Assembly: GCF_050587525.1 (NCBI RefSeq)
Contig: NZ_JBOBFT010000005.1
Location: 225,000 to 288,999, forward strand
Origin: Plantibacter sp050587525
GTDB taxonomy: Bacteria; Actinomycetota; Actinomycetes; Actinomycetales; Microbacteriaceae
Direction of reading: 5' to 3'
DNA length: 64,000 nt
Shown: in pieces, positions 1 through 9,444 of the stretch
How the letters are laid out: every line of letters starts with the position of its first letter
How positions within the stretch are numbered: position 1 is the stretch's first letter
Notes under the pieces: generated by a model
What the model was told of the DNA's origin: nothing
Seen by the model: the letters and a program-made list of their open reading frames with translations, nothing else
Database searches by the model: none
Made by a program: the position numbers and the translations under genes

Positions 1-134
1 TGCACCGACGGGTCGTCCGAGCGCTGCTCGAGTTGCTCGGGCGAACAGCCCGCGAGCCCGATCACCGTCGTGGCCGCAAGCAACGCAGCCGCCGCGGCGA
101 GGCGGGCTCGGTGGAATCGTCGGGTGGAAGTCAT
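1..134 (-). CDS. Truncated lipoprotein, N-terminal part only
   Basis: The minus-strand frame opens with ATG at 132-134 and runs off the left edge, so only about 44 residues are seen. They form a classic lipoprotein signal peptide: basic start (MTSTRRFHRAR), an alanine/leucine-rich core, and the lipobox LAGC with the lipidated cysteine near residue 30, followed by a polar stretch (SPEQLEQRSDD). The product should be exported and anchored on the outer face of the membrane. It diverges from the FAD monooxygenase gene, the two sharing about 125 bp of intergenic DNA. The mature domain lies outside the window, so function cannot be stated. Confidence 0.7.
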   Translation of the reverse strand, partial: MTSTRRFHRARLAAAAALLAATTVIGLAGCSPEQLEQRSDDPSV

Positions 135-258
135 CCGATCAACGCTAGGCGATCCCTCCTGGGCGAACGATGCGGACGGCGCGGGCAGGGCGCCGGCGCC
201 GGCGCCGCGAGGAGTAGAGTACGACCGGCTGCGGCGGAAATCGCGGATTGGGGTCAAC

Positions 259-1773
<1,515 letters not shown>

Positions 1774-1849
1774 GTCCTCGTCCTCCGTCCTTCCCTCGCG
1801 CGGTTTTCCTTCTCGGCGCGACCCGACGGCGTCCGCGGACGCACGGTCA

Positions 1850-2458
1850 TCAGCGCCCGAGCAACGCCTCCGCCGCCCGCCGCGCGCTCCGGAACGGGTG
1901 CTCGAACGTGCCCATGCCGAGCGTGACGAGGGCGCCTTCGTAGAGGAGCATGAGCGCGTGCGCGAGCTCGTCGGCTCCGGCATCGGAGTCCACGACGCCC
2001 GCTTCGACGCACAGCTCCCGGAACACGGCGTGCATCCACACCTTCTGCCTGACCACCTCGGCGTGGCTCGGGTAACTCGCGTCGGGGATCTCCGCCTGAG
2101 CGTTGATGGCGCTGCAGCCCTTGGTGCTGTTGTGTTCCGCCCAGCGCTCGGAGATGTCGTAGACGGCGAGGACGCGATCGATGCCGGACAGCTCGGCGGT
2201 CTCGGCGAGCGAGGACTCGAAGGACGTCCGCCACCGACGATCCCGATCCTGCAGGTACGCGACGACGAGCGCCTCCTTGGAGCCGAACCGGTCGTAGAGC
2301 GTCTTCTTGGTGACACCAGCGGTTTCCGCGATGGTGTCGACGCCGACCGCGTGGATGCCCTGCTCGTAGAAGAGTGCGGACGCGGCGTCCAGCACACGGC
2401 GAGCAGCTTTCGTGAGCACGGGCGCCGCTTCGAGCGGCATGAGTTCCGAGACGGCCAT
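1850..2458 (-). CDS. TetR family repressor, likely of the adjacent EamA exporter
   Basis: About 202 residues. An N-terminal TetR helix-turn-helix is visible at roughly residues 15-65 (ARRVLDAASALFYEQGIH, then AETAGVTKKTLYDRFGSKEAL), followed by an all-helical ligand domain. The gene is divergent from the EamA transporter gene with only 33 bp between the start codons, and a palindrome TATAC-N6-GTATA lies in that gap. This is the standard arrangement for a repressor that controls itself and an exporter, so local regulation is inferred. A second ATG 18 bases downstream (MPLEAAP) is an alternative start. Confidence 0.85.
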   Translation of the reverse strand: MAVSELMPLEAAPVLTKAARRVLDAASALFYEQGIHAVGVDTIAETAGVTKKTLYDRFGSKEALVVAYLQDRDRRWRTSFESSLAETAELSGIDRVLAVYDISERWAEHNSTKGCSAINAQAEIPDASYPSHAEVVRQKVWMHAVFRELCVEAGVVDSDAGADELAHALMLLYEGALVTLGMGTFEHPFRSARRAAEALLGR

Positions 2459-2466
2459 GCGAAAAA

Positions 2467-2482
2467 TATACCACTCTGTATA
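2467..2482. promoter_or_regulatory. Candidate TetR operator TATAC-N6-GTATA
   Basis: A 16-bp inverted repeat (TATAC, six bases, GTATA) sits between the divergent TetR and EamA start codons. A further GTATAC lies at 2509-2514 just inside the transporter gene. Position and symmetry suggest the binding site of the neighbouring TetR protein. Confidence 0.5.
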
Positions 2483-2491
2483 CTCGACTCC

Positions 2492-3493
2492 ATGAGTAAA
2501 CAGATCGGTATACTTTCGAAGCTCGGCCTGGTGGCGCTCTCGGCGGCGTTCGTGCTCAGTTGGAGTTCCGGATTCCTCGCGGCGAAGCTCGGCACGGCCG
2601 ACGTCACGCCGATGACGATCCTGGTCTGGCGCTTCGTTCCGCTCGCAGCCGGACTCGTGCTCATCGCGATCATCCGACACCGCGCGCAGGGAATCCGGCG
2701 CCCCAGCAGACCAGCACTCACGACGCAGGCCGTGATCGGTCTGAGCTCGCAATTCGGCTATGTCCTGCCCATCTACCTCGCTATCGGACTCGGCGTCAGC
2801 GCCGGGACGACAGCACTCATCGACGCCGTGCAGCCGATCGTGATCGCGACGCTCGTCGGCCCGCTCCTCGGCCTGCGCGTCCGCGCCCTGCAGTGGGTCG
2901 GCCTCGCACTGGGCGCGCTCGGCGTCGTGCTGATCGTCGCGAACGACATCGCGAGCACCACCGCACCGCTCTGGGCGTACGCCTTCCCGCTCTGCGCGAT
3001 GGCGAGTCTGGTGTTCGGGACATTCTGGGAGCGCAAGCATCCCGTCGAGATGTCGGTCTTCGACACGCTCACCGTGCACACCTCGGTCGCCGCTGTCGCG
3101 TTCGCAGTCCTCGCGGTCGCGACCGGAACGCTCCTGCCGCCAGCGAGCTGGAGTTTCTGGCTGACGATCCTGTTCCTCGCGGCCGTCCCGACGCTCGCAG
3201 CCTACGGGCTCTACTGGGTCCTCATGCGGCGCATCGGCATCACGGCCCTCAACGCACTGCTCTTCCTCGTGGCTCCGACCACCGCGGTGCTCGGAGCGAT
3301 CCTCTTCGGCGAGCCGCTCACCGCCCTGACGATCACCGGCCTCCTCCTCGCCGGCGTCGCCGTCTCCCTCGTCGTCCTTCCCGCGCGCCCCGGCGTTCCG
3401 CAGGAGCCTGCGCCCGCACCAACGCGACAACGGGCTCAGGAACCATCGGTCCGTGAGCCCGTCGAAGGGTGTCGTTCAGCTGTTGGTGCTTAG
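2492..3493 (+). CDS. EamA (DMT superfamily) transporter
   Basis: About 333 residues with ten hydrophobic segments arranged as two five-helix EamA repeats; FVLSWSSGFLAAKLG near the start and TTAVLGAILFGEPL near the end are typical. Members export amino acids, metabolites or toxic compounds across the cytoplasmic membrane. The gene is divergent from a TetR gene and probably repressed by it. Its last ~15 codons (SVREPVEGCRSAVGA) are encoded by a copy of a dispersed repeat (see 3432-3469), so the natural C-terminus has apparently been replaced by repeat sequence. Its stop overlaps the stop of convergent nrdF by 4 bp. Confidence 0.85.
   Translation: MSKQIGILSKLGLVALSAAFVLSWSSGFLAAKLGTADVTPMTILVWRFVPLAAGLVLIAIIRHRAQGIRRPSRPALTTQAVIGLSSQFGYVLPIYLAIGLGVSAGTTALIDAVQPIVIATLVGPLLGLRVRALQWVGLALGALGVVLIVANDIASTTAPLWAYAFPLCAMASLVFGTFWERKHPVEMSVFDTLTVHTSVAAVAFAVLAVATGTLLPPASWSFWLTILFLAAVPTLAAYGLYWVLMRRIGITALNALLFLVAPTTAVLGAILFGEPLTALTITGLLLAGVAVSLVVLPARPGVPQEPAPAPTRQRAQEPSVREPVEGCRSAVGA
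3432..3469. repeat. Dispersed repeat copy 1, inside the 3' end of the EamA gene
   Basis: Contains GGTCCGTGAGCCCGTCGAAG, a diverged copy of the element also seen at 4504-4569 and 40211-40235 (CTTCGACAGGCTCAG type). The half GGGCTCAGGAACC just before it allows an imperfect hairpin. The element is translated here as the C-terminal tail of the transporter. Confidence 0.6.
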
Positions 3494-4464
3494 AAGTCCC
3501 AGTCCTCGTCCTCGGTGACGACGGCCTTGCCGATGACGTACGAGGAACCCGACCCGGAGAAGAAGTCGTGGTTCTCGTCCGCGTTCGGGGAGAGCGCCGA
3601 GAGGATCGCCGGGTTCACGTCGGTGACGGTCTTCGGGAACATGGGCTCGTAGCCGAGGTTCATGAGGGCCTTGTTGGCGTTGTAGTGCAGGAACTTCTTG
3701 ACGTCCTCGGTCAGGCCGACCTCATCGTACAGATCCTGCGTGTACTGGACCTCGTTCTCGTACAGCTCGAACAGCAGCGAGAACGTGTAGTCCTTGATGT
3801 CGTCGCGCTCCGCCTGGGTCAGCTTCTCGAGACCCTTCTGGAACTTGTATCCGATGTAGTAGCCGTGCACGGCCTCATCGCGGATGATCAAGCGGATCAT
3901 GTCCGCCGTGTTGGTGAGCTTGGCGCGGCTCGACCAGTGCATGGGCAGGTAGAAGCCCGAGTAGAAGAGGAAGGACTCGAGCAGCGTCGACGCCGCCTTC
4001 CGCTTGAGCGGGTCGTCGCCGTGGTAGCGGTCCATGACGATGGACGCCTTCTTCTGCAGGTTCGGGTTCTCGACCGACCAACGGAACGCCTCGTCGATCT
4101 CCTTCGTGGAGCTCAGCGTGGAGAAGATCGAGGAGTAGCTCTTCGCGTGGACGGATTCCATGAACGCGATGTTCGTGTAGACGGCCTCCTCGTGCGGGGT
4201 GATCGCATCGGGGATGAGCGCGACGGCGCCGACGGTGCCCTGGATCGTGTCGAGGAGCGTCAGGCCCGTGAACACGCGCATCGTGAGCTGCTGCTCGGCG
4301 GGCGTGAGCGTGTTCCACGACTGGACGTCGTTCGACAGCGGGATCTTCTCGGGCAGCCAGAAGTTGTTGACGAGGCGGTTCCAGACTTCGACGTCCTTCT
4401 CGTCCTCGATCTTGTTCCAGTTGATCGCCTGTACCCGGTCGACGAGCTTGAGCTTCTCTGACAT
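3490..4464 (-). CDS. nrdF: Class Ib ribonucleotide reductase, beta subunit
   Basis: 324 residues, normal length for NrdF. The subunit carries the dimetal centre and tyrosyl radical that start ribonucleotide reduction. Expected ligands are visible: D72 (LLDTIQG), E103 and H106 in FMESVHAKSY with the radical tyrosine Y110, and a later RDEAVHGYY giving the second E-x-x-H pair. It is the last gene of nrdHIEF. The 143-bp gap from nrdE contains an inverted dispersed repeat. The stop overlaps the convergent EamA gene by 4 bp. Confidence 0.97.
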   Translation of the reverse strand: MSEKLKLVDRVQAINWNKIEDEKDVEVWNRLVNNFWLPEKIPLSNDVQSWNTLTPAEQQLTMRVFTGLTLLDTIQGTVGAVALIPDAITPHEEAVYTNIAFMESVHAKSYSSIFSTLSSTKEIDEAFRWSVENPNLQKKASIVMDRYHGDDPLKRKAASTLLESFLFYSGFYLPMHWSSRAKLTNTADMIRLIIRDEAVHGYYIGYKFQKGLEKLTQAERDDIKDYTFSLLFELYENEVQYTQDLYDEVGLTEDVKKFLHYNANKALMNLGYEPMFPKTVTDVNPAILSALSPNADENHDFFSGSGSSYVIGKAVVTEDEDWDF

Positions 4465-4503
4465 GTGTTTCGTGTCCTTCTGCGGAAGTGAGTGTGGTGG
4501 GCC

Positions 4504-4569
4504 CTTCGACAGGCTCAGGGACCGGAGCCCGATCAGGGACCGGAGTTCCGGTCACTGAGCCTGTCGAAG
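4504..4569. repeat. Dispersed repeat copy 2, inverted pair between nrdE and nrdF
   Basis: Two perfect 15-bp arms, CTTCGACAGGCTCAG at 4504-4518 and CTGAGCCTGTCGAAG at 4555-4569, flank an inner sequence with repeated GGGACCGGAG/CCGGAG. It can form a long hairpin in the nrdE-nrdF transcript. The same core recurs at 3432-3469 and 40211-40235. Confidence 0.85.
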
Positions 4570-4607
4570 TGCGATGCGCCAAGGATGACGCACGGCGGCG
4601 TGAACCG

Positions 4608-6740
4608 CTAGAGCATGCAGCTGACGCAGCCCTCGACCTCCGTGCCCTCCAGCGCGAGCTGGCGGAGACGGATGTAGTAGATGGTCTTGATGCCCTTCTT
4701 CCACGCGTAGATCTGAGCCTTGTTGATGTCGCGCGTCGTCGCCGTGTCCTTGAAGAACAGCGTGAGCGAGAGGCCCTGGTCCACGTGCTGCGTCGCCGCG
4801 GCGTACGTGTCGATGATCTTCTCGGCACCGATCTCGTAGGCGTCCTCGTAGTACTCGAGGTTGTCGTTCGTCATGAACGGAGCCGGGTAGTAGACGCGGC
4901 CCAGCTTGCCTTCCTTGCGGATCTCGATCTTCGAGGCGATCGGGTGGATCGACGAGGTCGAGTTGTTGATGTACGAGATCGAACCGGTGGGCGGGACCGC
5001 CTGCAGGTTCTGGTTGTAGATGCCGTACTCCTGGACGGACGCCTTGAGGGCGACCCAGTCGGCCTGCGTCGGGATCTGCACGCCTGCCTGCTCGAACAGC
5101 TCGCGGCCGCGGTCGGTCTCCGGCTCCCACACCTGGTCGGTGTACTTGTCGAAGAACGTGCCGGATGCGTACGTCGAGTCGGCGAAGCCGTCGAACGTCT
5201 GCTTGCGCTCCTTGGCGATCAGGTTCGATGCACGCAGTGCGTGGAACAGGACCGTGTAGAAGTAGATGTTCGTGAAGTCGATGCCCTCGACGCTGCCGTA
5301 GTGGACGTGCTCACGAGCGAGGTAGCCGTGCAGGTTCATCTGGCCGAGGCCGATGGCGTGCGACTTGTCGTTGCCGTCCTCGATGGAGCGGACCGATGCG
5401 ATGTGGCTCTGGTCCGACACCGAGGTGAGGCCGCGGATGGCCGTCTCGACCGTGCGACCGAAGTCGGGCGAGTCCATCGTGAGCGCGATGTTCAGCGAAC
5501 CGAGGTTGCAGGAGATGTCCTTGCCGATCTCCTTGTACGAGAGGTCCTCGTTGTAGGTCGTCGGCGTGTTGACCTGGAGGATCTCCGAGCACAGGTTGGA
5601 CATGTTGATCCGGCCCTTGATCGGGTTGGCCGCGTTCACCGTGTCCTCGAACACGATGTAGGGGTAGCCGGACTCGAACTGGATCTCCGCGATGGTCTGG
5701 AAGAACTCGCGGGCGTTGATCTTGGTCTTCTTGATGCGCGGGTCGTCGACCATCTCCTGGTACTTCTCCGTGACGGAGATGTCGCCGAAGGGCACGCCGT
5801 AGACGCGCTCGACGTCGTACGGGGAGAACAGGTACATGTCCTCGCCCTTCTTCGCGAGCTCGAAGGTGATGTCGGGGACGACGACGCCGAGGGACAGCGT
5901 CTTGATGCGGATCTTCTCGTCGGCGTTCTCACGCTTGGTGTCGAGGAAGCGCAGGATGTCGGGGTGATGCGCGTTGAGGTACACCGCGCCGGCTCCCTGG
6001 CGGGCGCCGAGCTGGTTGGCGTAGCTGAAGGAGTCCTCGAGGAGCTTCATCACGGGGATGATGCCGCTCGACTGGTTCTCGATCTGCTTGATGGGCGCAC
6101 CGGACTCGCGGATGTTCGAGAGCGACAGGGCGACGCCGCCGCCGCGCTTGGACAGCTGGAGGGCCGAGTTGATGCCGCGCGAGATGGACTCCATGTTGTC
6201 CTCGATGCGGAGGAGGAAGCAGGAGACGAGTTCGCCGCGCTGGGCCTTGCCCGAGTTGAGGAACGTCGGGGTGGCCGGCTGGAACCGGCCTGCGACGATC
6301 TCCTCGACGAGGGCGACGGCGAGCTTCTGGTCACCGTTCGCGAGACCGAGGGCGGTCATCACGACGCGGTCCTCGAAACGCTCCAGGTACCGCTTTCCGT
6401 CGAACGTCTTGAGCGTGTAGGAGGTGTAGTACTTGAACGCGCCGAGGAAGGTCTGGAAGCGGAACTTCTTCGAGTAGGCGAGGTCGTTGAGCTTCTGGAT
6501 GAACTCGAACGGGTACAGGTCGAGGACGGCCTGCTCGTAGTACTCCTTCTCGACCAGGTAGTCCAGGCGCTCCTTGAGGGAGTGGAAGAAGACCGTGTTC
6601 TGGTTGACGTGCTGGAGGAAGAATTCGCGAGCTGCTTCACGGTCCTTGTCGAACTGGATCTCGCCGTTCGGGCCGTAGAGGTTGAGCATGGCGTTGAGCG
6701 AGTGGTAATCCATCTGGCTCGTCGACGGGGCGTCGATCAC
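4608..6740 (-). CDS. nrdE: Class Ib ribonucleotide reductase, alpha (catalytic) subunit
   Basis: About 710 residues. This subunit reduces ribonucleoside diphosphates. Visible signatures are the N-terminal MDYHSLNAMLNLYGPNG, the active-site NLCSEI around residue 380 (thiyl-radical cysteine), GSISYINNSTSS near the C-terminal third, and the terminal redox pair CVSC that receives electrons from NrdH. The start was set at the GTG at 6738-6740 because it overlaps the nrdI stop as GTGA, implying translational coupling. The first ATG (6711-6713, MDYHSL) is an alternative giving 701 residues; neither has a clear Shine-Dalgarno sequence. Confidence 0.96.
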   Translation of the reverse strand: MIDAPSTSQMDYHSLNAMLNLYGPNGEIQFDKDREAAREFFLQHVNQNTVFFHSLKERLDYLVEKEYYEQAVLDLYPFEFIQKLNDLAYSKKFRFQTFLGAFKYYTSYTLKTFDGKRYLERFEDRVVMTALGLANGDQKLAVALVEEIVAGRFQPATPTFLNSGKAQRGELVSCFLLRIEDNMESISRGINSALQLSKRGGGVALSLSNIRESGAPIKQIENQSSGIIPVMKLLEDSFSYANQLGARQGAGAVYLNAHHPDILRFLDTKRENADEKIRIKTLSLGVVVPDITFELAKKGEDMYLFSPYDVERVYGVPFGDISVTEKYQEMVDDPRIKKTKINAREFFQTIAEIQFESGYPYIVFEDTVNAANPIKGRINMSNLCSEILQVNTPTTYNEDLSYKEIGKDISCNLGSLNIALTMDSPDFGRTVETAIRGLTSVSDQSHIASVRSIEDGNDKSHAIGLGQMNLHGYLAREHVHYGSVEGIDFTNIYFYTVLFHALRASNLIAKERKQTFDGFADSTYASGTFFDKYTDQVWEPETDRGRELFEQAGVQIPTQADWVALKASVQEYGIYNQNLQAVPPTGSISYINNSTSSIHPIASKIEIRKEGKLGRVYYPAPFMTNDNLEYYEDAYEIGAEKIIDTYAAATQHVDQGLSLTLFFKDTATTRDINKAQIYAWKKGIKTIYYIRLRQLALEGTEVEGCVSCML

Positions 6741-7150
6741 GGAAGTTGGTGTTGCAACCAAAATGAGTCCAATCCTTCTTGGACGGTGCGCACATCGTCC
6801 GGGGTTCCAAAGAGTTCGAAGCGGTACAGGTGGGGAACCTTGCATTTGCGGGCGATGACATCGCCAGCGAGACCGTAGGCTTCACCGAAGTTGGTGTTGC
6901 CTGCGGCGATGACCCCGCGGAGCAGTGATCGGTTGTCCTCGTCGTTGAGGAACTTGACCACCTGTTTGGGTACGGCGCCCTCCCCGTTGCCTCCGCCATA
7001 GGTCGGCGTGATGAGGACGAACGGATCGACGGCTTTCATGGCCGCGTCTTTCGCGTACAACGGGATGCGCAGTGACGGCATCTCCAGCTTGTCCATGAAG
7101 CGATGAGTGTTCCCCGAGATGCTGGAGAAGTAGATCAGACGTGTGTTCAC
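6737..7150 (-). CDS. nrdI: Flavodoxin-like NrdI, ribonucleotide reductase maturation
   Basis: 137 residues starting with GTG (NTRLIYFSSISGNTHRF). The SSISGNTHRF segment is the FMN-phosphate-binding loop of NrdI, and TPTYGGGNGEGAVPKQVVKFL matches the later flavin loop. Reduced NrdI supplies the oxidant that assembles the dimanganese-tyrosyl cofactor in NrdF. The stop overlaps the chosen nrdE start by 4 bp, and nrdH lies 39 bp upstream, giving a normal nrdHIEF order. Confidence 0.96.
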   Translation of the reverse strand: MNTRLIYFSSISGNTHRFMDKLEMPSLRIPLYAKDAAMKAVDPFVLITPTYGGGNGEGAVPKQVVKFLNDEDNRSLLRGVIAAGNTNFGEAYGLAGDVIARKCKVPHLYRFELFGTPDDVRTVQEGLDSFWLQHQLP

Positions 7151-7189
7151 GCTGGGTCTCCTACGGGGTGAATCGGATGTGGACCTGCA

Positions 7190-7423
7190 CTACGCGAGAC
7201 GCGCCGCGAGTTCCTCGATCTTGTCGGGACGGAAGCCCGACCAGTGGTCTTCCTCCGTGATGACGACGGGTGCCTGCAGGTAGCCGAGGGCCTTGACCTG
7301 CTCGAGAGCTCCTTCGTCGACGGAGAGGTCGAGGATGTTGTACTCGATCCCCTTCTTGTCGAGCGCGCGGTAGGTTGCCGTGCACTGGACGCAGCTGGGC
7401 TTCGTGTAGACGGTGATTGCCAT
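7190..7423 (-). CDS. nrdH: NrdH-redoxin (glutaredoxin-like electron donor)
   Basis: 77 residues. The thioredoxin-fold start MAITVYTKPSCVQCTAT carries the C-V-Q-C redox pair at residues 11 and 14, and the C-terminal WSGFRPDKI motif is typical of NrdH. It passes electrons from thioredoxin reductase to NrdE. It is the first gene of nrdHIEF. The ATG at 7421-7423 is preceded by purine-rich sequence (AGAAAG); longer upstream frames carry no family similarity. Upstream lie candidate NrdR boxes at 7488-7531. Confidence 0.96.
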   Translation of the reverse strand: MAITVYTKPSCVQCTATYRALDKKGIEYNILDLSVDEGALEQVKALGYLQAPVVITEEDHWSGFRPDKIEELAARLA

Positions 7424-7487
7424 AGCTTTCTCTGCCTTCCCCTCAAAATCTTGTGTTCTTCCCGGCGCCCTACGCCGGGGTTCCAAT

Positions 7488-7531
7488 ACTACATATAGTT
7501 CCGGCGCTTCAGAAGCACCACAAGGGCTAGT
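7488..7531 (-). promoter_or_regulatory. Candidate tandem NrdR boxes upstream of nrdH
   Basis: Two NrdR-box-like sites lie 65-110 bp upstream of nrdH: ACTACATATAGT at 7488-7499 and the weaker ACAAGGGCTAGT at 7520-7531. Their centres are 32 bp apart, about three helical turns, matching the paired boxes known for the zinc/ATP-cone repressor NrdR. The first is a good near-palindrome and the second is more diverged. Assignment is by similarity to the remembered consensus only. Confidence 0.5.
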
Positions 7532-7547
7532 AGTTACACGTCTGTAG

Positions 7548-7678
7548 TTTTCCACCGGGTTCTCCACCGTTTTGGGCGAGTTATCCACCGGTTCGTCTCT
7601 TGGTGCAACGCGTTCGAGGGGCCGAAAATTGCCGATTCACCGGGCTTTCGGACCCCTGTGGCCGAGAAGTTATCCACA
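7548..7678 (+). promoter_or_regulatory. Cluster of DnaA-box-like 9-mers upstream of nrd operon
   Basis: TTATCCACA, the canonical DnaA box, is at 7670-7678, with TTATCCACC at 7581-7589, TTCTCCACC at 7560-7568 and TTTTCCACC at 7548-7556, all in the same orientation. They lie in the 385-bp gap between nrdH and the TetR gene. DnaA control of nrd genes is known in other bacteria, so this may couple dNTP supply to replication. The rest of the gap holds no gene; short inverted segments (ACCACATGTGGGT around 7746) are visible. Confidence 0.45.
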
Positions 7679-7808
7679 GGAGCAATTTTCCCCCGCACCA
7701 CCGACATTCGTCGGCACGTCGGCGTGTCGCGGGCGTGTCCCCACCACCACATGTGGGTGCACCTGCGCCTCGCTACCCACAGTGGTAGTGGGTGGACCGC
7801 GGATCGGC

Positions 7809-8390
7809 CTACCGCTGGCCTCCGGAAGCGGACCACGTGGAGAGGGCGGTCACGACGCTGTCCACGAGTCGGGCGTAACTCCGGTCGATGTCGACCGGCA
7901 GTTCGAAGGCGTGGCCCGTCTCGAGCGCGACGAATCCGTGCAGGGCGGAGCGGAGGAAGCGGGTCGCGTCGATGGCGTCGTCCCCGCGCAACTCGTAGCC
8001 TCCGAGGACGGCGAAGACGAGGGTCGTGAAGGCCTCCGAGACGGCGAGATCCTCCTCGTCGCCGGGAACGGGCGCCCTGACCGTCGTCGGGTACCAGCCC
8101 GGGTGGGCGATCGCCCAGCGGCGGTACGCGATGGCGATGGCGCGGATGGCGTCGCCCCCCGCCTTCCCGACGGCCGCACGCCCGAGCGTCGCCACGAGGT
8201 CCGTCTTGGCGGCGAGCATGATGCCTCGCTGGAGCGCCGGCATCCCGTCGACGTGCTTGTAGAGGGACGGCGTACGGACGCCGAGCCGCTCCGCGACCAC
8301 CGCGAGCGTCAGCGCGTCGACACCGGACTCGTCGACGACGATCGCCGCCTCGCGGACGACGATCTCCGCACTGAGCCCCGCCCTAGGCAC
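7809..8390 (-). CDS. TetR family regulator, coupled to the alpha/beta hydrolase
   Basis: About 193 residues. The N-terminal helix-turn-helix reads EIVVREAAIVVDESGVDALT then ERLGVRTPSLYKHVDGM, and the C-terminal part resembles the WHG-type TetR C-terminal domain (HPGWYPTT, LRSALHGFVALE). The GTG start at 8388-8390 lies inside the end of the hydrolase gene (8-bp overlap), so the two form one operon. An ATG at 8418-8420 is an alternative. The palindrome at 9352-9366 upstream of the hydrolase is the likely site of autoregulation. Confidence 0.85.
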   Translation of the reverse strand: MPRAGLSAEIVVREAAIVVDESGVDALTLAVVAERLGVRTPSLYKHVDGMPALQRGIMLAAKTDLVATLGRAAVGKAGGDAIRAIAIAYRRWAIAHPGWYPTTVRAPVPGDEEDLAVSEAFTTLVFAVLGGYELRGDDAIDATRFLRSALHGFVALETGHAFELPVDIDRSYARLVDSVVTALSTWSASGGQR

Positions 8391-9348
8391 GGTCGCCCGA
8401 ACCGTCGGAACCGGCGGCATCGGCAGCCGCAGCGTCGGCGTCGGCGTCACCCGCATCGGCGGCGCTCGGCCCACCCCACACCGTCGCGAGGAACGGCACG
8501 ACGGCCGCGGCGAAGTCCTCGGCCCGCTCGGACTGCGGGTAGTGCCCGCCGCCAGCGACGAGCACGGCGGACCCGCGCAGCATGTCGGCGATCCACGACG
8601 CCTCGGCCACGGGATCGGGGAAGTCCGGGTCCTTCTCCCCCATGACGACGAGCACGGGGGCCGCCACGTCGCCGAGTCGCCGCTCCGCGACATCGTGACT
8701 CAGCCTGGTCGTGAGACTGAACGACTTCGCGTAGCCGGGACGGCGGAGACTGCGCACGATCTCATCGCGATGCGCCTCGAAGTCGGCGGCCTTGGCGGCG
8801 GGCGACAGCGTGGACAGGTACCGCTTCCAGACGGTCGCGGCCCACGGCCGGGCCATGAGCACGCGCATGACGCCTCGCATGAACGGCGAGGCGGCGGCCG
8901 GGTTCCGCACGAAGGGCCCGACGAGGACGAGCCCGTCGACGAGTTCTGGTCGCTCGGCAGCGACGATGACGGCCGCACCGGCACCCATCGAGTTGCCGAC
9001 CACGACGGCCGGTGATCCGAGGTGCGCCAGAAGGGCGATGATGTCTCCGGCGGTCGCCTCGTCGCCGTACCCCGGGAAGTCCGCGGTGCTGTCCCCGTGA
9101 CCCCGCAGGTCGACCGAGACGGCCGTTCCACCCGCGGCGACGATCGCCGGCACGGTGAAGCGGTAGGTGCTGCGGAGGTCGCCCATCCCGGGGACGAGGA
9201 CCACGAGCGGGCCCGATCCCGCCACGTCGTAGGCGATTCGGCCGCCCGGAACGTCGAGGAATCGGGTCGTGCGCGATGCTGCCGATGCGGCCGCGTTGCG
9301 GCGCACGTTTCGGCCCGCGTTGGCGCCGGCATTCTGGTCCGTGTTCAT
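8383..9348 (-). CDS. Alpha/beta-hydrolase
   Basis: About 321 residues. After a low-complexity alanine/asparagine-rich N-terminus of about 25 residues, the hydrolase fold begins (FLDVPGGRIAYDVAGSGPLVVLVPGMGD, in part the oxyanion loop). The nucleophile elbow is GNSMGA with S120; the likely acid is in GEKDPDFPDP and the histidine in GGGHYPQSE. The substrate is unknown. It is first in an operon with a TetR regulator. The ATG at 9346-9348 immediately follows the operator-like palindrome. Confidence 0.85.
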   Translation of the reverse strand: MNTDQNAGANAGRNVRRNAAASAASRTTRFLDVPGGRIAYDVAGSGPLVVLVPGMGDLRSTYRFTVPAIVAAGGTAVSVDLRGHGDSTADFPGYGDEATAGDIIALLAHLGSPAVVVGNSMGAGAAVIVAAERPELVDGLVLVGPFVRNPAAASPFMRGVMRVLMARPWAATVWKRYLSTLSPAAKAADFEAHRDEIVRSLRRPGYAKSFSLTTRLSHDVAERRLGDVAAPVLVVMGEKDPDFPDPVAEASWIADMLRGSAVLVAGGGHYPQSERAEDFAAAVVPFLATVWGGPSAADAGDADADAAAADAAGSDGSGDRA

Positions 9349-9351
9349 GTG

Positions 9352-9366
9352 GCTAATGTAGTTAGC
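9352..9366. promoter_or_regulatory. Candidate TetR operator GCTAA-N5-TTAGC
   Basis: A perfect 5+5 inverted repeat, GCTAATGTAGTTAGC, lies 4 bp upstream of the hydrolase ATG; a further GGCTAAG follows at about 9373. It fits a binding site for the TetR protein encoded by the second gene of the operon. Confidence 0.55.
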
Positions 9367-9444
9367 TTTACGGCTAAGCGCAAGAGCCGATTTCGCCGGA
9401 GATTCCCTCCTGAGCAGGCCCGTCGTCCGCATAGACTGGACACA

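Noticed and set aside
4488..6878. A very long plus-strand open frame antisense to nrdE with Asp/Glu/Leu/Arg-rich translation
   Set aside because: It mirrors a conserved gene at GC-rich codons; composition is a typical antisense shadow and no family motif is present.
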